A stretch of 64,000 nucleotides of DNA from Limnoglobus roseus (GTDB lineage: Bacteria; Planctomycetota; Planctomycetia; Gemmatales; Gemmataceae), in assembly GCF_008254045.1 (NCBI RefSeq), contig NZ_CP042425.1, positions 2,976,001 to 3,040,000 of the forward strand, given 5' to 3'. Below, piece after piece: positions 24,727-33,355 of this stretch; position 1 is the stretch's first letter, and every line of letters begins with the position of its first letter. Below the pieces are notes generated by a model. The model was not told the origin of the DNA and made no database searches. It saw only the letters and a program-made list of their open reading frames with translations. A program made the position numbers and the translations under genes.

Positions 24727-26123
24727 GCACGATCCTCCACGACGACGCGGCCGAACGTGCGGCAGTCGCGGCGTGCCTGAACGGTGGCGAGACGACCGAC
24801 GCCGTCGCCGCCGTGCTGACGGCCGGCGACTTCGCCAACCCGGCACACCGGGAAATCGCCGCGACGGCCTTCGCTCTGGCCGAGGCCGGTCACGCCGTGA
24901 CGGTTGCGACGGTCCAGGCGGAACTCGCCCGGGGCGGGCGGCTCGCCGGGGTCGGCGGGCCGGCGTACCTGGCGGGGTTGGCCACGGCCGCGGTCGCCGG
25001 GTCGGAATTGGCTTCCCTCGCGGCCCGGGTGCGCGACGCCGCCGACCGCCGAAACACGATCGCCGCGATGCAGCGCCTGATCGTCGAGATGCGCAACCCG
25101 GACGCCGCGTTCGCCGACGCCGTGGCCGCCACGTCCGACGAACTCGACGGCATCGCCACGGCGGGGCCGTCTGCGGGCGACGGGACGCGGGACGCCTGGG
25201 CCGCCGTCGCCGAGGGCGTCCGCCGGTTGTGCGACCGCGGGGCCGACGCCGCCCGGGCGGCCGGGGTCGTGGCCACGGGCGTCCCCGAACTCGACCGCCT
25301 GTTGGGCGGCGGCCTCAAGCCGGGCACGTCGACCGCCCTCGCCGCGAGAACGGGCGTGGGCAAGACGGCGCTGGCCCTACTGATCCTTTTGCACGCGGCC
25401 TACGCCGGTGTGGGGGGGCTGTTGATCTCGCTGGAGATGTCGTGCCGGGAGGTGGCCGACCGGTTCCTTAGCATGCTGTCGGGCGTCGACTCCAGCCGCG
25501 TCGGCGGCACGGCCCCTCTGACGGCCGACGAGATCGAACAACTGACGGCCGTGACCTTCGGCGGGGCGGCCCGGGTGTGGGTCGCCGACCGGCCCGGCCA
25601 GACGGCCGCCCGGATCGCGGCCACCGCCCGGCGGGCCGTCCGGCGGCACGGGGTCGGCCTGATCGTGGTCGACTACCTGCAACTCGTCCACCCGGAGAAC
25701 CCCCGCGACGCCCGGCACCTGCAAGTCGGCACGGTGGCCACGCGGTTGAAGGAACTGGCGCGGACGCTGAACGTCCCCGTCCTCGTCCTCGCGCAACTGA
25801 ACCGCGAGGTGGAGAACCGCCAGGACGGCAGACCCCGCCTGTCGGACTTGCGGGACTCCGGCCAAATCGAGCAGGACGCCGACGCCGTGATCCTCTTGCA
25901 CCCGACGCCGACCGAACCGGGGGCGGAATGCCAGGCGATCGACCTGCTGCTCGAAAAGAACCGGCACGGCCCCCGTGGCGTCGTGCCGATGCGGTTCCGC
26001 CGGAAGACGGTCCGCTTCGAATCGCCCGACGCGGCCACCGCGGTGCGGCCAAAAGCCAAGAAGCCGAAACAGCAGCGGTTCGCGTCCGACGACCGCCCGC
26101 ACCACTCGGGGGAAATCGAATGA
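24723..26123 (+). CDS. DnaB-type replicative helicase
   Basis: This encodes 466 residues, the usual length for DnaB. The N-terminal domain (AERAAVAACLNGGETTDAVA, FANPAHREIAATAFALAEAG) matches the DnaB N-terminal fold. The RecA-like C-terminal domain has Walker A in ALAARTGVGKTALAL, the LLISLEMS motif, Walker B in GLIVVDYLQLVHP, and the DnaB signature LSDLRDSGQIEQDADAVILL. It unwinds DNA at the element's fork as a hexamer. The start overlaps the initiator stop, and the stop overlaps the next start, so the module is translationally coupled. It serves the element, not the host, judging by its place. Confidence 0.9.
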   Translation: MSTILHDDAAERAAVAACLNGGETTDAVAAVLTAGDFANPAHREIAATAFALAEAGHAVTVATVQAELARGGRLAGVGGPAYLAGLATAAVAGSELASLAARVRDAADRRNTIAAMQRLIVEMRNPDAAFADAVAATSDELDGIATAGPSAGDGTRDAWAAVAEGVRRLCDRGADAARAAGVVATGVPELDRLLGGGLKPGTSTALAARTGVGKTALALLILLHAAYAGVGGLLISLEMSCREVADRFLSMLSGVDSSRVGGTAPLTADEIEQLTAVTFGGAARVWVADRPGQTAARIAATARRAVRRHGVGLIVVDYLQLVHPENPRDARHLQVGTVATRLKELARTLNVPVLVLAQLNREVENRQDGRPRLSDLRDSGQIEQDADAVILLHPTPTEPGAECQAIDLLLEKNRHGPRGVVPMRFRRKTVRFESPDAATAVRPKAKKPKQQRFASDDRPHHSGEIE

Positions 26124-26467
26124 CCGCCCGCGAACTGCTGACCGAACTGACGAAGGCGCAGTGCCTGCCCAGCGTCGAGGGCGAAGAACTCGTCTTCTCA
26201 ATCGCCCCGCCGGACGAACTGGCGGCTGCCGTCCGCGTGCTGCAAACCGGATTGCGGGCCGTGCTGACCGGCAAACGCTGGTTCGGCCTCAGCGCAAACG
26301 GGAGGGGAGCCGGGCGACCGGACGGCACCCTGAATCCGGCCGGGTTATTGCCGCGATCGGCCCGCTTAGCGACGGTCGAAGGGGATTCCCAATGGGATCG
26401 GCTCCCGCTGCCGGTGGACAAGGTCACGGCCCGCCTGTTCACCCCCGAAGCGAAGAGGGCAGCGTGA
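26120..26467 (+). CDS. TubC-docking-like small protein (115 aa)
   Basis: The ATG overlaps the helicase stop (ATGA). The first 50 residues (MTARELLTELTKAQCLPSVE, GEELVFSIAPPDEL, VRVLQTGLRAVL) match the pattern of the TubC N-terminal docking domain, a small helix-hairpin-helix fold also found in phage replication modules. The rest is linker-like. It is probably a partner-binding protein for the helicase or initiator; no enzyme motif is present. Confidence 0.5.
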   Translation: MTARELLTELTKAQCLPSVEGEELVFSIAPPDELAAAVRVLQTGLRAVLTGKRWFGLSANGRGAGRPDGTLNPAGLLPRSARLATVEGDSQWDRLPLPVDKVTARLFTPEAKRAA

Positions 26468-26694
26468 AGAAAGACGTGAGATCGGTGATCGTCGTGGAAC
26501 TGGTCGCCGGCGAAGACCCGCTGGTTCGGTCCTACGGCCACGCCTTCCGCCGGGACGCGGACGTGCGACTGAAGGCGGCGTTGAAAATCTTACTGCGGTG
26601 CTTCGGTCTGAGGTGCGTCGGGGTTCGGGACCAGGCCACCGGCGAGAGTAAAGGGCAAGATTTGACACCGAGCGGAGGAAGTCATGCCGCGTAA
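26464..26694 (+). CDS. hypothetical protein (76 aa)
   Basis: The GTG start overlaps the previous stop (GTGA). The product is 76 residues with two strands (VRSVIVVELVAGEDPLVRSY) and a helix with a Cys pair (LKAALKILLRCFGLRCVGVR). No family is recognised. Tight overlaps on both sides show it belongs to the same operon as the helicase. Confidence 0.5.
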   Translation: MKKDVRSVIVVELVAGEDPLVRSYGHAFRRDADVRLKAALKILLRCFGLRCVGVRDQATGESKGQDLTPSGGSHAA

Positions 26695-27124
26695 GCCGGG
26701 GCGGCCCGAGATCACGTTCACGACCGAACACCTGGACGAGGCCAAGCGGTTGCTCGGGAAGGCCGTGTACGCCAGTCGCGCCGTCGGGCAGTTGTGCAAG
26801 GCCTTCGGCTGGGGCCGCAATACGGGCTACCGTTGCTTGGACGAGGCGAAGGCGGAAGTCTTGAGGGGCCTGATCGAAGCCGGGTCGGCGGGCGACCCGG
26901 CGACCGCCGCGGCCCTGCTGTTCCTTTCCATCATGAGCGATTCTAAAGCGGCCAACCGCGACAAGGTCGCCGCCGCCGTGGGCTTGACGCGGTTGTTGAG
27001 CACCTCGCGCCGGCCGGAAGCGACCGAGTCCGGGGCGACCGAGGACTATCTGGGCCGACTGCTCGCGCAACAGTTGATCCGCCAACAGCAGAACCACCAG
27101 CAGCCGGGAGGGCAACAACCATGA
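26684..27124 (+). CDS. helical protein, possible terminase-small-subunit-like
   Basis: This encodes 146 residues, basic at the start (MPRKPGRPEITFTTEHLDEA, an AT-hook-like GRP), with a helix-turn-helix-like part (YASRAVGQLCKAFGWGRNTG, YRCLDEAKAEVLRGLI) and a helical repeat (DPATAAALLFLSIMSDSKAA). The tail is Gln-rich. A terminase small subunit has this kind of plan and often sits between replication and morphogenesis genes, but no large subunit follows, so the name is only a possibility. Confidence 0.45.
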   Translation: MPRKPGRPEITFTTEHLDEAKRLLGKAVYASRAVGQLCKAFGWGRNTGYRCLDEAKAEVLRGLIEAGSAGDPATAAALLFLSIMSDSKAANRDKVAAAVGLTRLLSTSRRPEATESGATEDYLGRLLAQQLIRQQQNHQQPGGQQP

Positions 27125-27438
27125 TCGCGGACATCGCGAATGAAGTGGCACAAGGAGAGGCAGTTACCCTCGCCGCGGCGGCGAGGCTCCTCCCCGGCCG
27201 GAACGGTGGGCGGGTCAGTCCGAACACCGTCTTGAGGTGGATCTTGCACGGGTGCAAGGGCCTCGGCGGGCACACCGTCCGGCTCGAAGGCGTCCGCGTC
27301 GGATCGGCCTGGTGTACGAGCAAGGGGGCGGTCAACCGTTTCGTCACGGCGTTGTCCATACCGACCACGCCGCCGGCACCGCCGCCCCGGTCCGCGGCGA
27401 AACAGGCCGGGGTGGAACTCGAAAGGTTGGGCTTGTGA
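27121..27438 (+). CDS. DUF1580 family protein
   Basis: This encodes 105 residues matching DUF1580, a planctomycete-specific family: VTLAAAARLLPGRNGGRVSP then NTVLRWILHGCKGLGGHTVR, EGVRVGSAWCTSKGAVNRF. The pattern is a winged helix with a conserved Trp and Cys, so it most likely binds DNA. Its ATG overlaps the previous stop. DUF1580 genes are often found in phage-like islands of planctomycetes. Confidence 0.65.
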   Translation: MIADIANEVAQGEAVTLAAAARLLPGRNGGRVSPNTVLRWILHGCKGLGGHTVRLEGVRVGSAWCTSKGAVNRFVTALSIPTTPPAPPPRSAAKQAGVELERLGL

Positions 27439-27809
27439 ACACCGACATCACGGCGGACGACGTGCGGAAGCTGCGGATGGCGTTCCTCGCCGCCGGGCCG
27501 TGCCTGGACCTCCTTACGCGGGCCGCGAAGGACGGCGAACTCCCCGACCAGCAACGGTGGGTGAAAGCCGGAGAACGGCTGGCCCGCGACCCGGGCCTTC
27601 TGGAAGTGCGGCTCATCGCCAAGGCGACGCGGCGGACACCCGCGGGCGTGGTCCGGTACTTCCGCCCGCTGAACCTCGCCCTCCTCGCCAGCCTCGCCTA
27701 CGCCACGCTGCCGGGCCTCTTCCCGGACCCGGCCGTTCAACTCGACCGGGTTGCCCCGTTCGACATCTCGCGGTGGATCCTGAACCCACCGCGGCCTTCC
27801 TGCAACTGA
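27435..27809 (+). CDS. hypothetical protein (124 aa)
   Basis: The GTG start overlaps the DUF1580 stop. The N-terminal half is helical and charged (DVRKLRMAFLAAGPCLDLLT); the second half is hydrophobic (PLNLALLASLAYATLPGLFP) but with Pro breaks, so probably not a true membrane helix. No family is recognised. It is part of the coupled operon running from the initiator to the tail genes. Confidence 0.45.
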   Translation: MNTDITADDVRKLRMAFLAAGPCLDLLTRAAKDGELPDQQRWVKAGERLARDPGLLEVRLIAKATRRTPAGVVRYFRPLNLALLASLAYATLPGLFPDPAVQLDRVAPFDISRWILNPPRPSCN

Positions 27810-27821
27810 AAGGAACTGACC

Positions 27822-28169
27822 ATGAACCCGACCAAAGTTGATGAGCTACTGAACGACTTCACCGCGTCGTGTAATCGCGTCGACGCCGCCTTCGCCAAGG
27901 CCGTCGCCGATGCGATGGGCCGCGTGACCGCGGATGCGACGCGGATCGAGGAAGCCGTCGGCCGGGGGGGCGCCAGCCTGGCCGGCGAGGTTAACCGCGT
28001 CAACGCCGCCCTGGCCGACCTCGGCACGACCGTCGTCGAGACTCTCACGGCCGTCGCCGACCGGGTGATCGCCGTCGGTTCCCCGTCCGTCCCCGAGCCG
28101 GCCCGTGACATCGCGGCCGGACTCGCCGTCGGCCGGCCGCTCATCATCGTCATCGTCCCGCCGATCTGA
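27822..28169 (+). CDS. helical hypothetical protein (115 aa)
   Basis: This gene has a good ribosome site (AAAGGAA) before the ATG. The product is almost wholly helical with heptad-like spacing (VDAAFAKAVADAMGRVTADA, GEVNRVNAALADLGTTVVET) and a hydrophobic C-terminus (GRPLIIVIVPPI). A coiled-coil protein of this size just upstream of the tail chaperones could be a tail or head-tail accessory, but no match is recognised. Confidence 0.45.
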   Translation: MNPTKVDELLNDFTASCNRVDAAFAKAVADAMGRVTADATRIEEAVGRGGASLAGEVNRVNAALADLGTTVVETLTAVADRVIAVGSPSVPEPARDIAAGLAVGRPLIIVIVPPI

Positions 28170-28230
28170 CCAAGGCCGGTCGGGTCGTACCGACCGACGG
28201 ATCCCCGTGTTCGCTCCAAGGAGATTTTCC

Positions 28231-28608
28231 ATGTCGTCGATTCTCGAAGCCCTGATCGACCAGAACAAAGTCCTACCCCCGCAAAGTGAGGTGCCGGTGC
28301 CGGAACTCGGCGAGGGGCAAGTGATCCACCTGTGCCCGATCGGCATGGCGACGGCCCTGCGGTTGAACGAGATGCAAGAAGGCGGGAAGAGCGGGGCCGA
28401 AATCGCCCGCGCGTTGCTGCCCGCGGTCATCTGCCGGCCGGACGGCACGCCGTTCTTCACGGCCGCCAAGCCGCCGACCGAGGCCCAGCAAGCCGCGCTG
28501 GACCGCATCCCGCTCCCGGTGGCGGTGCGGGTCGTCGACCAGGCAATCAAGGGCATGGAGGCGATGCGGGAGGCCGCAAAAAAGTCGTCACCCGAGACGG
28601 CTGGCTGA
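28231..28608 (+). CDS. phage tail assembly chaperone G-like protein
   Basis: This encodes 125 residues starting at ATG 28231, with AAGGAGA six bases before it. The layout (LGEGQVIHLCPIGMATALRL, ARALLPAVICRPDGTPFFTA, LDRIPLPVAVRVVDQAIKGM) resembles tail assembly chaperones that sit just before the tape-measure gene in siphophages. The gene ends soon after a perfect A_AAA_AAG slippery site, as expected for the short frame-0 product. It binds the tape-measure protein during tail assembly. The identification rests on position, length and the frameshift, with weak sequence similarity. Confidence 0.65.
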   Translation: MSSILEALIDQNKVLPPQSEVPVPELGEGQVIHLCPIGMATALRLNEMQEGGKSGAEIARALLPAVICRPDGTPFFTAAKPPTEAQQAALDRIPLPVAVRVVDQAIKGMEAMREAAKKSSPETAG

Positions 28609-28943
28609 GGTCGTTCCTCCGGCTGGCGCTGGCGATGGGCCTGCTGCCGTCGGAGTTGGCCGCCCGCTGCACGATGGCCGACTGGTGGCTGATGAGTGCG
28701 TTCGCCGAGATCGAGCCGTTCGGCGGGGCGCAAGACGACCTGCGGGCGGCCGTGAGCGGGATTCTGCCGGCGATGGCGTTCAACGGGGCGAGCATCCGGC
28801 CGGCCGACCTGTTCCCGTCCCTCGGCGGCAGCGAGAAGAAGCCGGACAGGAAGGGCATCGGCCGCACGTTCCGGGCGTGGGCCTCATCACAGTGCGCGTC
28901 CGTATCGGCCATCGGCCCGAGCCAACGGGCGGCGGAGGCGTAG
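28231..28943 (+). CDS. tail assembly chaperone GT-type fusion made by -1 frameshift
   Basis: After slipping at 28578-28584 the -1 frame stays open to 28943. The added part, about 119 residues, begins VVTRDGWLRSFLRLALAMGL and includes LAARCTMADWWLMSAFAEIE-PFGG. This matches the W...AF...EPFG core of the tail assembly protein T/DUF4035 family, which in lambda is made only as a GT fusion. The T frame has no start codon of its own near the site. Gene order G, GT, tape measure is the standard siphophage order. The fusion is therefore expected to be a real minor product. Confidence 0.75.
28578..28584 (+). promoter_or_regulatory. A_AAA_AAG ribosomal slippery site
   Basis: In frame 0 the codons are GCA AAA AAG, giving the canonical heptamer A_AAA_AAG. 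A -1 shift here moves ribosomes into the T-like frame that is open to 28943. A GC-rich region with a possible stem (GAGG-TCGTT-CCTC, 28607-28619) lies about 20 bases downstream and could stimulate slipping. Confidence 0.8.
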
Positions 28944-28979
28944 TGCGGCTCACCGAGCCGCGTGAAAGGAGAGGTGGAC

Positions 28980-31046
28980 ATGGCGGATGAATCGGTCGTC
29001 GTGGAGTTGACCGCGGACGCGAGCGGGTTCGAAAGGGCACTCGCCGGGTCCGAGGCGAGTGCCGACGCTTGGGCGGGCACGATTTACGCGGACGTGGACA
29101 AGGTCGCGGCGAAGGCCGAGGAACTGCGGGACGCCATCGCCACGAAGCTCGGCGGCGCGTTCGACGCGATCAAGGGCAAGGTGGCGGCCGCCATTCCCCC
29201 GATCGGCGGCACGTTCCAAGCCGTGTCGGCCACCATCAAGGGCAAGTTCGACGAGATCGGCACGGCGGCCGGGGCGGCACTGGCAAAAGCGAACGCGAAG
29301 GTCGAACCCTACATCGCGGCCGTGAGGAAGTACGCCGACACGTTCAAGGGTCTGGGCACGGTCGAGATCGGGGTGAAGGGCGGGGCCGACCTTGGCAAGT
29401 TGCTCGGCGGCGACGTGGGCAAGAAGATCGGCAGCTACGCCGGGGCTGGCGTCGGCGGGCTGGCGAAGTCGGTCGAGTCGGCCGTGAGCGGTCTGAAGCC
29501 TGTGTTCGACGGCATCGCCACGACGGCACAGGCCGCGTTCCAGAAGGCCCGCGAGAAGGTCGCCGCGATCGACTTCAAGGGGGCGTTCGACAAGGTGGCC
29601 ACGGTCGCCGGGGCGGCCTGGGACAAGGCGGCTTCGCTCGCGGATTCGGCCTGGGGCCGCGTCAAATCCGGCGTTGAGAAGTTCGGCACGGCCATGTCCG
29701 CGGTCTGGGGCAAGGCGAAGACGACCGTGCGGGACTTCCTGAACAGCCCGGAAGGGTCGTTGCAATCGCTCGTCACGCGGGTCGATACGCTGTCGGACAA
29801 GATCGCGAACTTCGGCAGCGGCACCAAGAGCAAGATCGCCGCGTTCGCCGACATGAGCAGCAACGACATCGGCGGCGAACTCGGCGGCGCGGCCGGCGGG
29901 TTCCTCGGCAGTAAGCTCGGGTTGGGCGACTTCGGCAACCGGATCGGCAAGAGTCTCGGGTCCGGCCTCGGCGACGTGGTCGACTTCCAGGGGATCGCGA
30001 AGCAGGCGAATGAGTTCCTGAAATCCCTTCAGCCGGTGTTCGACCAGATCAAGGGGTGGTGGAAGGAGACGTTCGACGACGCGAAGGACGCCTTCAACGA
30101 GATCAAGCATCTGGCGTCGAACATCGGCATCGGCGAGTTGCTCAAAGGCGACTTCGAGGGCGTGTGGACGCGGCTCACCGAGTTCGTCGACCAGGCCGTC
30201 GGCAAGTGGGGCGACTTCGTCGCCTCTTTTGTGTACCGGGTGGGCGAGTCGATGGACAACCTGTGGGCCATCGTCCGCGCCCCACTCGCCAACGTGGCCA
30301 ACTTTGTCCAGGGCGTCCTCACGCGGCTCGGACTGGTCGACGAGGTTACTGAGAGGTGGGGTGACAGCATCGCCAACGTGGCCAACATCGGCAAGGAGGC
30401 GTTTGGCTTGCTCGGCTTCTCCGTCGGCGCACTCGGCGGCGTGTTCAAGGTCATCGGCGGCTACCTGATCGAATACCTCGTTCAGCCCATGCTGGCCCTC
30501 GTGGAAACCGTCGTCGGCGTGGTGAGCAAGGTGTTGAAGAAAATGGGCGAGCTACTTCCGGGTGCCGCCGGCCGCGCCTTCGCCGCGGGGTCGAAGGAGG
30601 CCGAGGCGTGGAATGAGGCGATCAAGAACAACCGCGAGGCACTCGACAAGGTTGCGACGGACCTTCAGAACGCCGATGTTCTGGGCGGCGGGTTAGACGC
30701 AGAGGAAGTCGTCAAGGACTTCTTCAACCGCGGCGAGAAGAAAACCAAAGAACAGCTGGAGAAACGGGCGGCGTTGCCGAAGCCGGTCGAAGAGGTGAAC
30801 AACGTCGGCGACCGCGTCGCGAGTCTGTTCGGTGTCGGCACGGTTCAGGCGTTGCTGGAAGGGTCTCGCGAGACTCAGAATGCCATCGCGAAGATCCGGG
30901 GCGGGACTGACAACGCTTTGGAACAGGTGGCGAAGGCCGGGCGGGATCAGGTGGACGAACTGGTTGTCGCCAACGGTAAGTTGAGCGAGCAGAATCGGCT
31001 ACTGGGCAAGCTTATCGACAAGTTCGATGACATTGAAACGGTCTAG
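28980..31046 (+). CDS. phage tail tape-measure protein
   Basis: This encodes 688 residues from ATG 28980 after AAAGGAG. The start, VVVELTADASGFERALAGSE, is typical of tape-measure proteins. The sequence is Ala/Gly/Lys-rich with long helices (AYAGAGVGGLAKSVESAVSG, AAFQKAREKVAAID), several hydrophobic stretches near the middle-to-end (LLGFSVGALGGVFKVIGGYL) and a helical C-terminus. It sets tail length and forms the tail core. At about 1.5 angstrom per residue this would suit a tail of roughly 100 nm. It is the last tail gene seen: no tail tip or baseplate genes follow. Its stop overlaps that of the converging minus-strand gene. Confidence 0.8.
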   Translation: MADESVVVELTADASGFERALAGSEASADAWAGTIYADVDKVAAKAEELRDAIATKLGGAFDAIKGKVAAAIPPIGGTFQAVSATIKGKFDEIGTAAGAALAKANAKVEPYIAAVRKYADTFKGLGTVEIGVKGGADLGKLLGGDVGKKIGSYAGAGVGGLAKSVESAVSGLKPVFDGIATTAQAAFQKAREKVAAIDFKGAFDKVATVAGAAWDKAASLADSAWGRVKSGVEKFGTAMSAVWGKAKTTVRDFLNSPEGSLQSLVTRVDTLSDKIANFGSGTKSKIAAFADMSSNDIGGELGGAAGGFLGSKLGLGDFGNRIGKSLGSGLGDVVDFQGIAKQANEFLKSLQPVFDQIKGWWKETFDDAKDAFNEIKHLASNIGIGELLKGDFEGVWTRLTEFVDQAVGKWGDFVASFVYRVGESMDNLWAIVRAPLANVANFVQGVLTRLGLVDEVTERWGDSIANVANIGKEAFGLLGFSVGALGGVFKVIGGYLIEYLVQPMLALVETVVGVVSKVLKKMGELLPGAAGRAFAAGSKEAEAWNEAIKNNREALDKVATDLQNADVLGGGLDAEEVVKDFFNRGEKKTKEQLEKRAALPKPVEEVNNVGDRVASLFGVGTVQALLEGSRETQNAIAKIRGGTDNALEQVAKAGRDQVDELVVANGKLSEQNRLLGKLIDKFDDIETV

Positions 31047-31726
31047 TTTTCGAGCTTCCATCTATCCTGGCTTGGCACATCGAGGCGGATCTTGCCCACG
31101 CCGCCGATGTCCTCGGCCGGAATCTCGAACTGAAGTCGCTTGGCTTTCGGGAATGGGCGTTCGAACTGCAAAACCCAACGGTAAGTGGCTCCGGGAATCA
31201 CCTTGACCTCGGCGACCTTTGCGGCCGAGATTGACGAGTCTGCATCCCAACCGCGGTCGCGAAGGGTGCGTATCAGCACGCGGCAAGAGTCGCCCGCATC
31301 GCTCTTGGCGGTCAGGTCGGTTTGGTTGGTCGGCGCATTCACGACACCCTTGCCGGTCAGTTTTCGAATCGCATCATTGTTCCCGGCGAATCCCTGAATC
31401 CTTGCGGGCTTCGCGTCTTTGCTGTATTCAATTTTGACGGAGACCAGAATCGTATCGATCGTCTTGTCGTATTTGCTCCACAGCACGCCCTCGACGGTGA
31501 TCGTGGCGTCACCGAAGGTAAAAGGTCCGTCCTCGGCGCGATGATATGGCTCGGGGACGACAGCCTTCCCCTTCTGTTCCGGCGTTACTGCCTTCGGCTC
31601 GTCCTTCGGCGGCTGGGGCGCAACAACGGGCGGGTTGACCGGCTCCTTGGCGTGAGGGTGCGACTCGCCACACCCGGTCAGCCACAACGCCGAGGTGAGT
31701 AAACTTGCCGTCACCGATCGTCGCAT
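31043..31726 (-). CDS. lipoprotein of unknown function (227 aa)
   Basis: ATG 31726 gives a lipoprotein signal: MRRSVTASLLTSALWLTGCG, with lipobox LTGC. A Pro/Lys linker (PPVVAPQPPKDEPKAVTPE) leads to a beta-rich domain (FTFGDATITVEGVLWSKYDK, TILVSVKIEYSKDAKPARIQ) of the sort seen in DUF4352-like or telokin-like extracellular proteins. It is probably anchored in the outer membrane or periplasm. Its stop codon overlaps the tape-measure stop in a convergent CTAG, so no space for a terminator exists between them. Confidence 0.6.
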   Translation of the reverse strand: MRRSVTASLLTSALWLTGCGESHPHAKEPVNPPVVAPQPPKDEPKAVTPEQKGKAVVPEPYHRAEDGPFTFGDATITVEGVLWSKYDKTIDTILVSVKIEYSKDAKPARIQGFAGNNDAIRKLTGKGVVNAPTNQTDLTAKSDAGDSCRVLIRTLRDRGWDADSSISAAKVAEVKVIPGATYRWVLQFERPFPKAKRLQFEIPAEDIGGVGKIRLDVPSQDRWKLEN

Positions 31727-31789
31727 GGCCGCCTCCCGAAGCGGATCACAGGTCCGCGCCACCGCCCGCGGATTGGCCCCGCCGGATTC

Positions 31790-33355
31790 TCACTTCCCGC
31801 CGAGTTCGCGGTTCGCCCGCTGGACCGCCTGCTCGTAGTCCGCGGTCGTCTCGAACCACCCCGGCGCCGGCTTGTCCTTCAGCCAGTGGAACTGTGCCTC
31901 GGCGACCCGCCACCGCTTCCAGATCAAGGCGTGGTAGGCGTACCGCGTTCGCGCCCAGCGGTCGTCCGGGTAGTGCGCCAGGTGAGCGTGGGCCACCCGA
32001 TCGAGCGGCACCCAGGCCGCGGGGTTCTGACTGTACTTCTGGACGAACTCCTTGTCCTTGTAGGGTAAGTCCTCCATGAGCGGGAACTCGGCGACGAAGG
32101 GCAGGTGGCCGTAGAAGTTGCCGGTCCGAAAGCACTGGTCGACGAACGAGAACACGTCCTCGTCCGTGCCGTGCCACTTTTTCGTCAGCCAGCTCTTTTT
32201 CAGCCGGCAGGCCATGTAGCAGTCCGGGTCGGCCTCCATCGCCCGGCGGAACCACTCCTCCATCTCGTCCCGGTCGAACCCCTCGGCCCGGGCGACGTGC
32301 AGCATCCACCGCGCCGGGTCCGCCCGGGTCGGGTCGATCTGCCACGCGGCGTCCAACTCGCCCCGGGCCGCCGTCATGTGGACGCCGAGCAGCCGGAAGC
32401 CCTCCGGGGTGACCGTGTCGGCCGTCCCCTCGCCCCGGGCCGCCCACCCGGCGACGACCAGGCTCTTCCCCTTGGCCGCGTGGCGGACCCAGGCGGCCGC
32501 CCCCGCGGCCGCCAGGCGGGCGTCGACCGCTTCGATGGCCGCCGCCCCGTCCTGGCCCTGCTTGGATCGCACGCCGGCCTCCAGGTAGGCCACCTCGGCC
32601 ACCTCGTCCCAGTACCGGGGGGACGGGTTGGCGGCGAGGACGCGGAGCGCCCGCTGGTAGCGGCCCTCGGCCTCCGCCACGGCCGCGGGCACCAATTTCG
32701 AGCCGGCTTTGCCGGCCGCGTCAAGTACGCGGCTGAGGGTGTTAAACGCCGCGTGCAGGGCGATCATCCGGTACTCCGACTTGGCGAGGTTCTCGGCGAG
32801 CCCTTGCCAGGCGACCGCGGTCGCCTCGGACGAGTCGTACCCCGGGCCGTGCCGGAGGAGCCAGTACCGGATCAGCGGGTCGTCGCAGGCCGCCGGCACG
32901 GCGGCCAAGGCCTTCTGGAACGCCTCGTAGTAGACGCCCTGATTCGGCCAGGACATTCGCGCCCCGGACAGGGCGTACGCCTCCATCGCGTCTCTGGCCT
33001 TGCCGGCCCACGGGGCGGCGGTGTTGCCGTGCTTCTCAAACACGCCCACGGACTCGTCGCGACAGAACTTGACGCGGGCGGCCCGCACCTTCCGAATCGT
33101 CTCGGGGTTCTGGGGGAGGGGGTACTTCTTGTCCGTCTCCTCCCGCGTCGCGGCCATCTTGAACGCCGGCTGCCAGGCGACGCGCTGATTCGGCGGGACG
33201 TGCCGGAACAGGGGGTCGGCCGGATCGGCCGGCGGGGCCGGCAACTCCGACGGCGGCGGCGACTTCGTCCGGGCCGCGGGCGGGGGTGGGGGTGGCGGTG
33301 GCGGCTCGCACCCCCAAAGGCCGCACAGGGTCAAGGCGGGGAGGAACTTCCACAT
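31790..33355 (-). CDS. lipoprotein with TPR-like helical repeats (521 aa)
   Basis: ATG 33355 is chosen because it begins a lipoprotein signal (MWKFLPALTLCGLWGCEPP) with lipobox LWGC. A poly-proline stretch follows. The body is a long series of helices (LARFSASP-like repeats aside, for example AVAEAEGRYQRALRVLAANP and EMEEWFRRAMEADPDCYMAC), then RLKKSWLTKKWHGTDEDVFS, which resembles DUF4034/TPR lipoproteins of planctomycetes. It probably acts as a periplasmic scaffold. It is likely cotranscribed upstream of the 31043-31726 lipoprotein, 60 bases apart. Confidence 0.55.
   Translation of the reverse strand: MWKFLPALTLCGLWGCEPPPPPPPPPAARTKSPPPSELPAPPADPADPLFRHVPPNQRVAWQPAFKMAATREETDKKYPLPQNPETIRKVRAARVKFCRDESVGVFEKHGNTAAPWAGKARDAMEAYALSGARMSWPNQGVYYEAFQKALAAVPAACDDPLIRYWLLRHGPGYDSSEATAVAWQGLAENLAKSEYRMIALHAAFNTLSRVLDAAGKAGSKLVPAAVAEAEGRYQRALRVLAANPSPRYWDEVAEVAYLEAGVRSKQGQDGAAAIEAVDARLAAAGAAAWVRHAAKGKSLVVAGWAARGEGTADTVTPEGFRLLGVHMTAARGELDAAWQIDPTRADPARWMLHVARAEGFDRDEMEEWFRRAMEADPDCYMACRLKKSWLTKKWHGTDEDVFSFVDQCFRTGNFYGHLPFVAEFPLMEDLPYKDKEFVQKYSQNPAAWVPLDRVAHAHLAHYPDDRWARTRYAYHALIWKRWRVAEAQFHWLKDKPAPGWFETTADYEQAVQRANRELGGK

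Noticed and set aside
26684..27124. Terminase small subunit as a firm call
   Set aside because: The fold and position are suggestive, but no large subunit or portal gene follows, so the name was kept as a possibility only.
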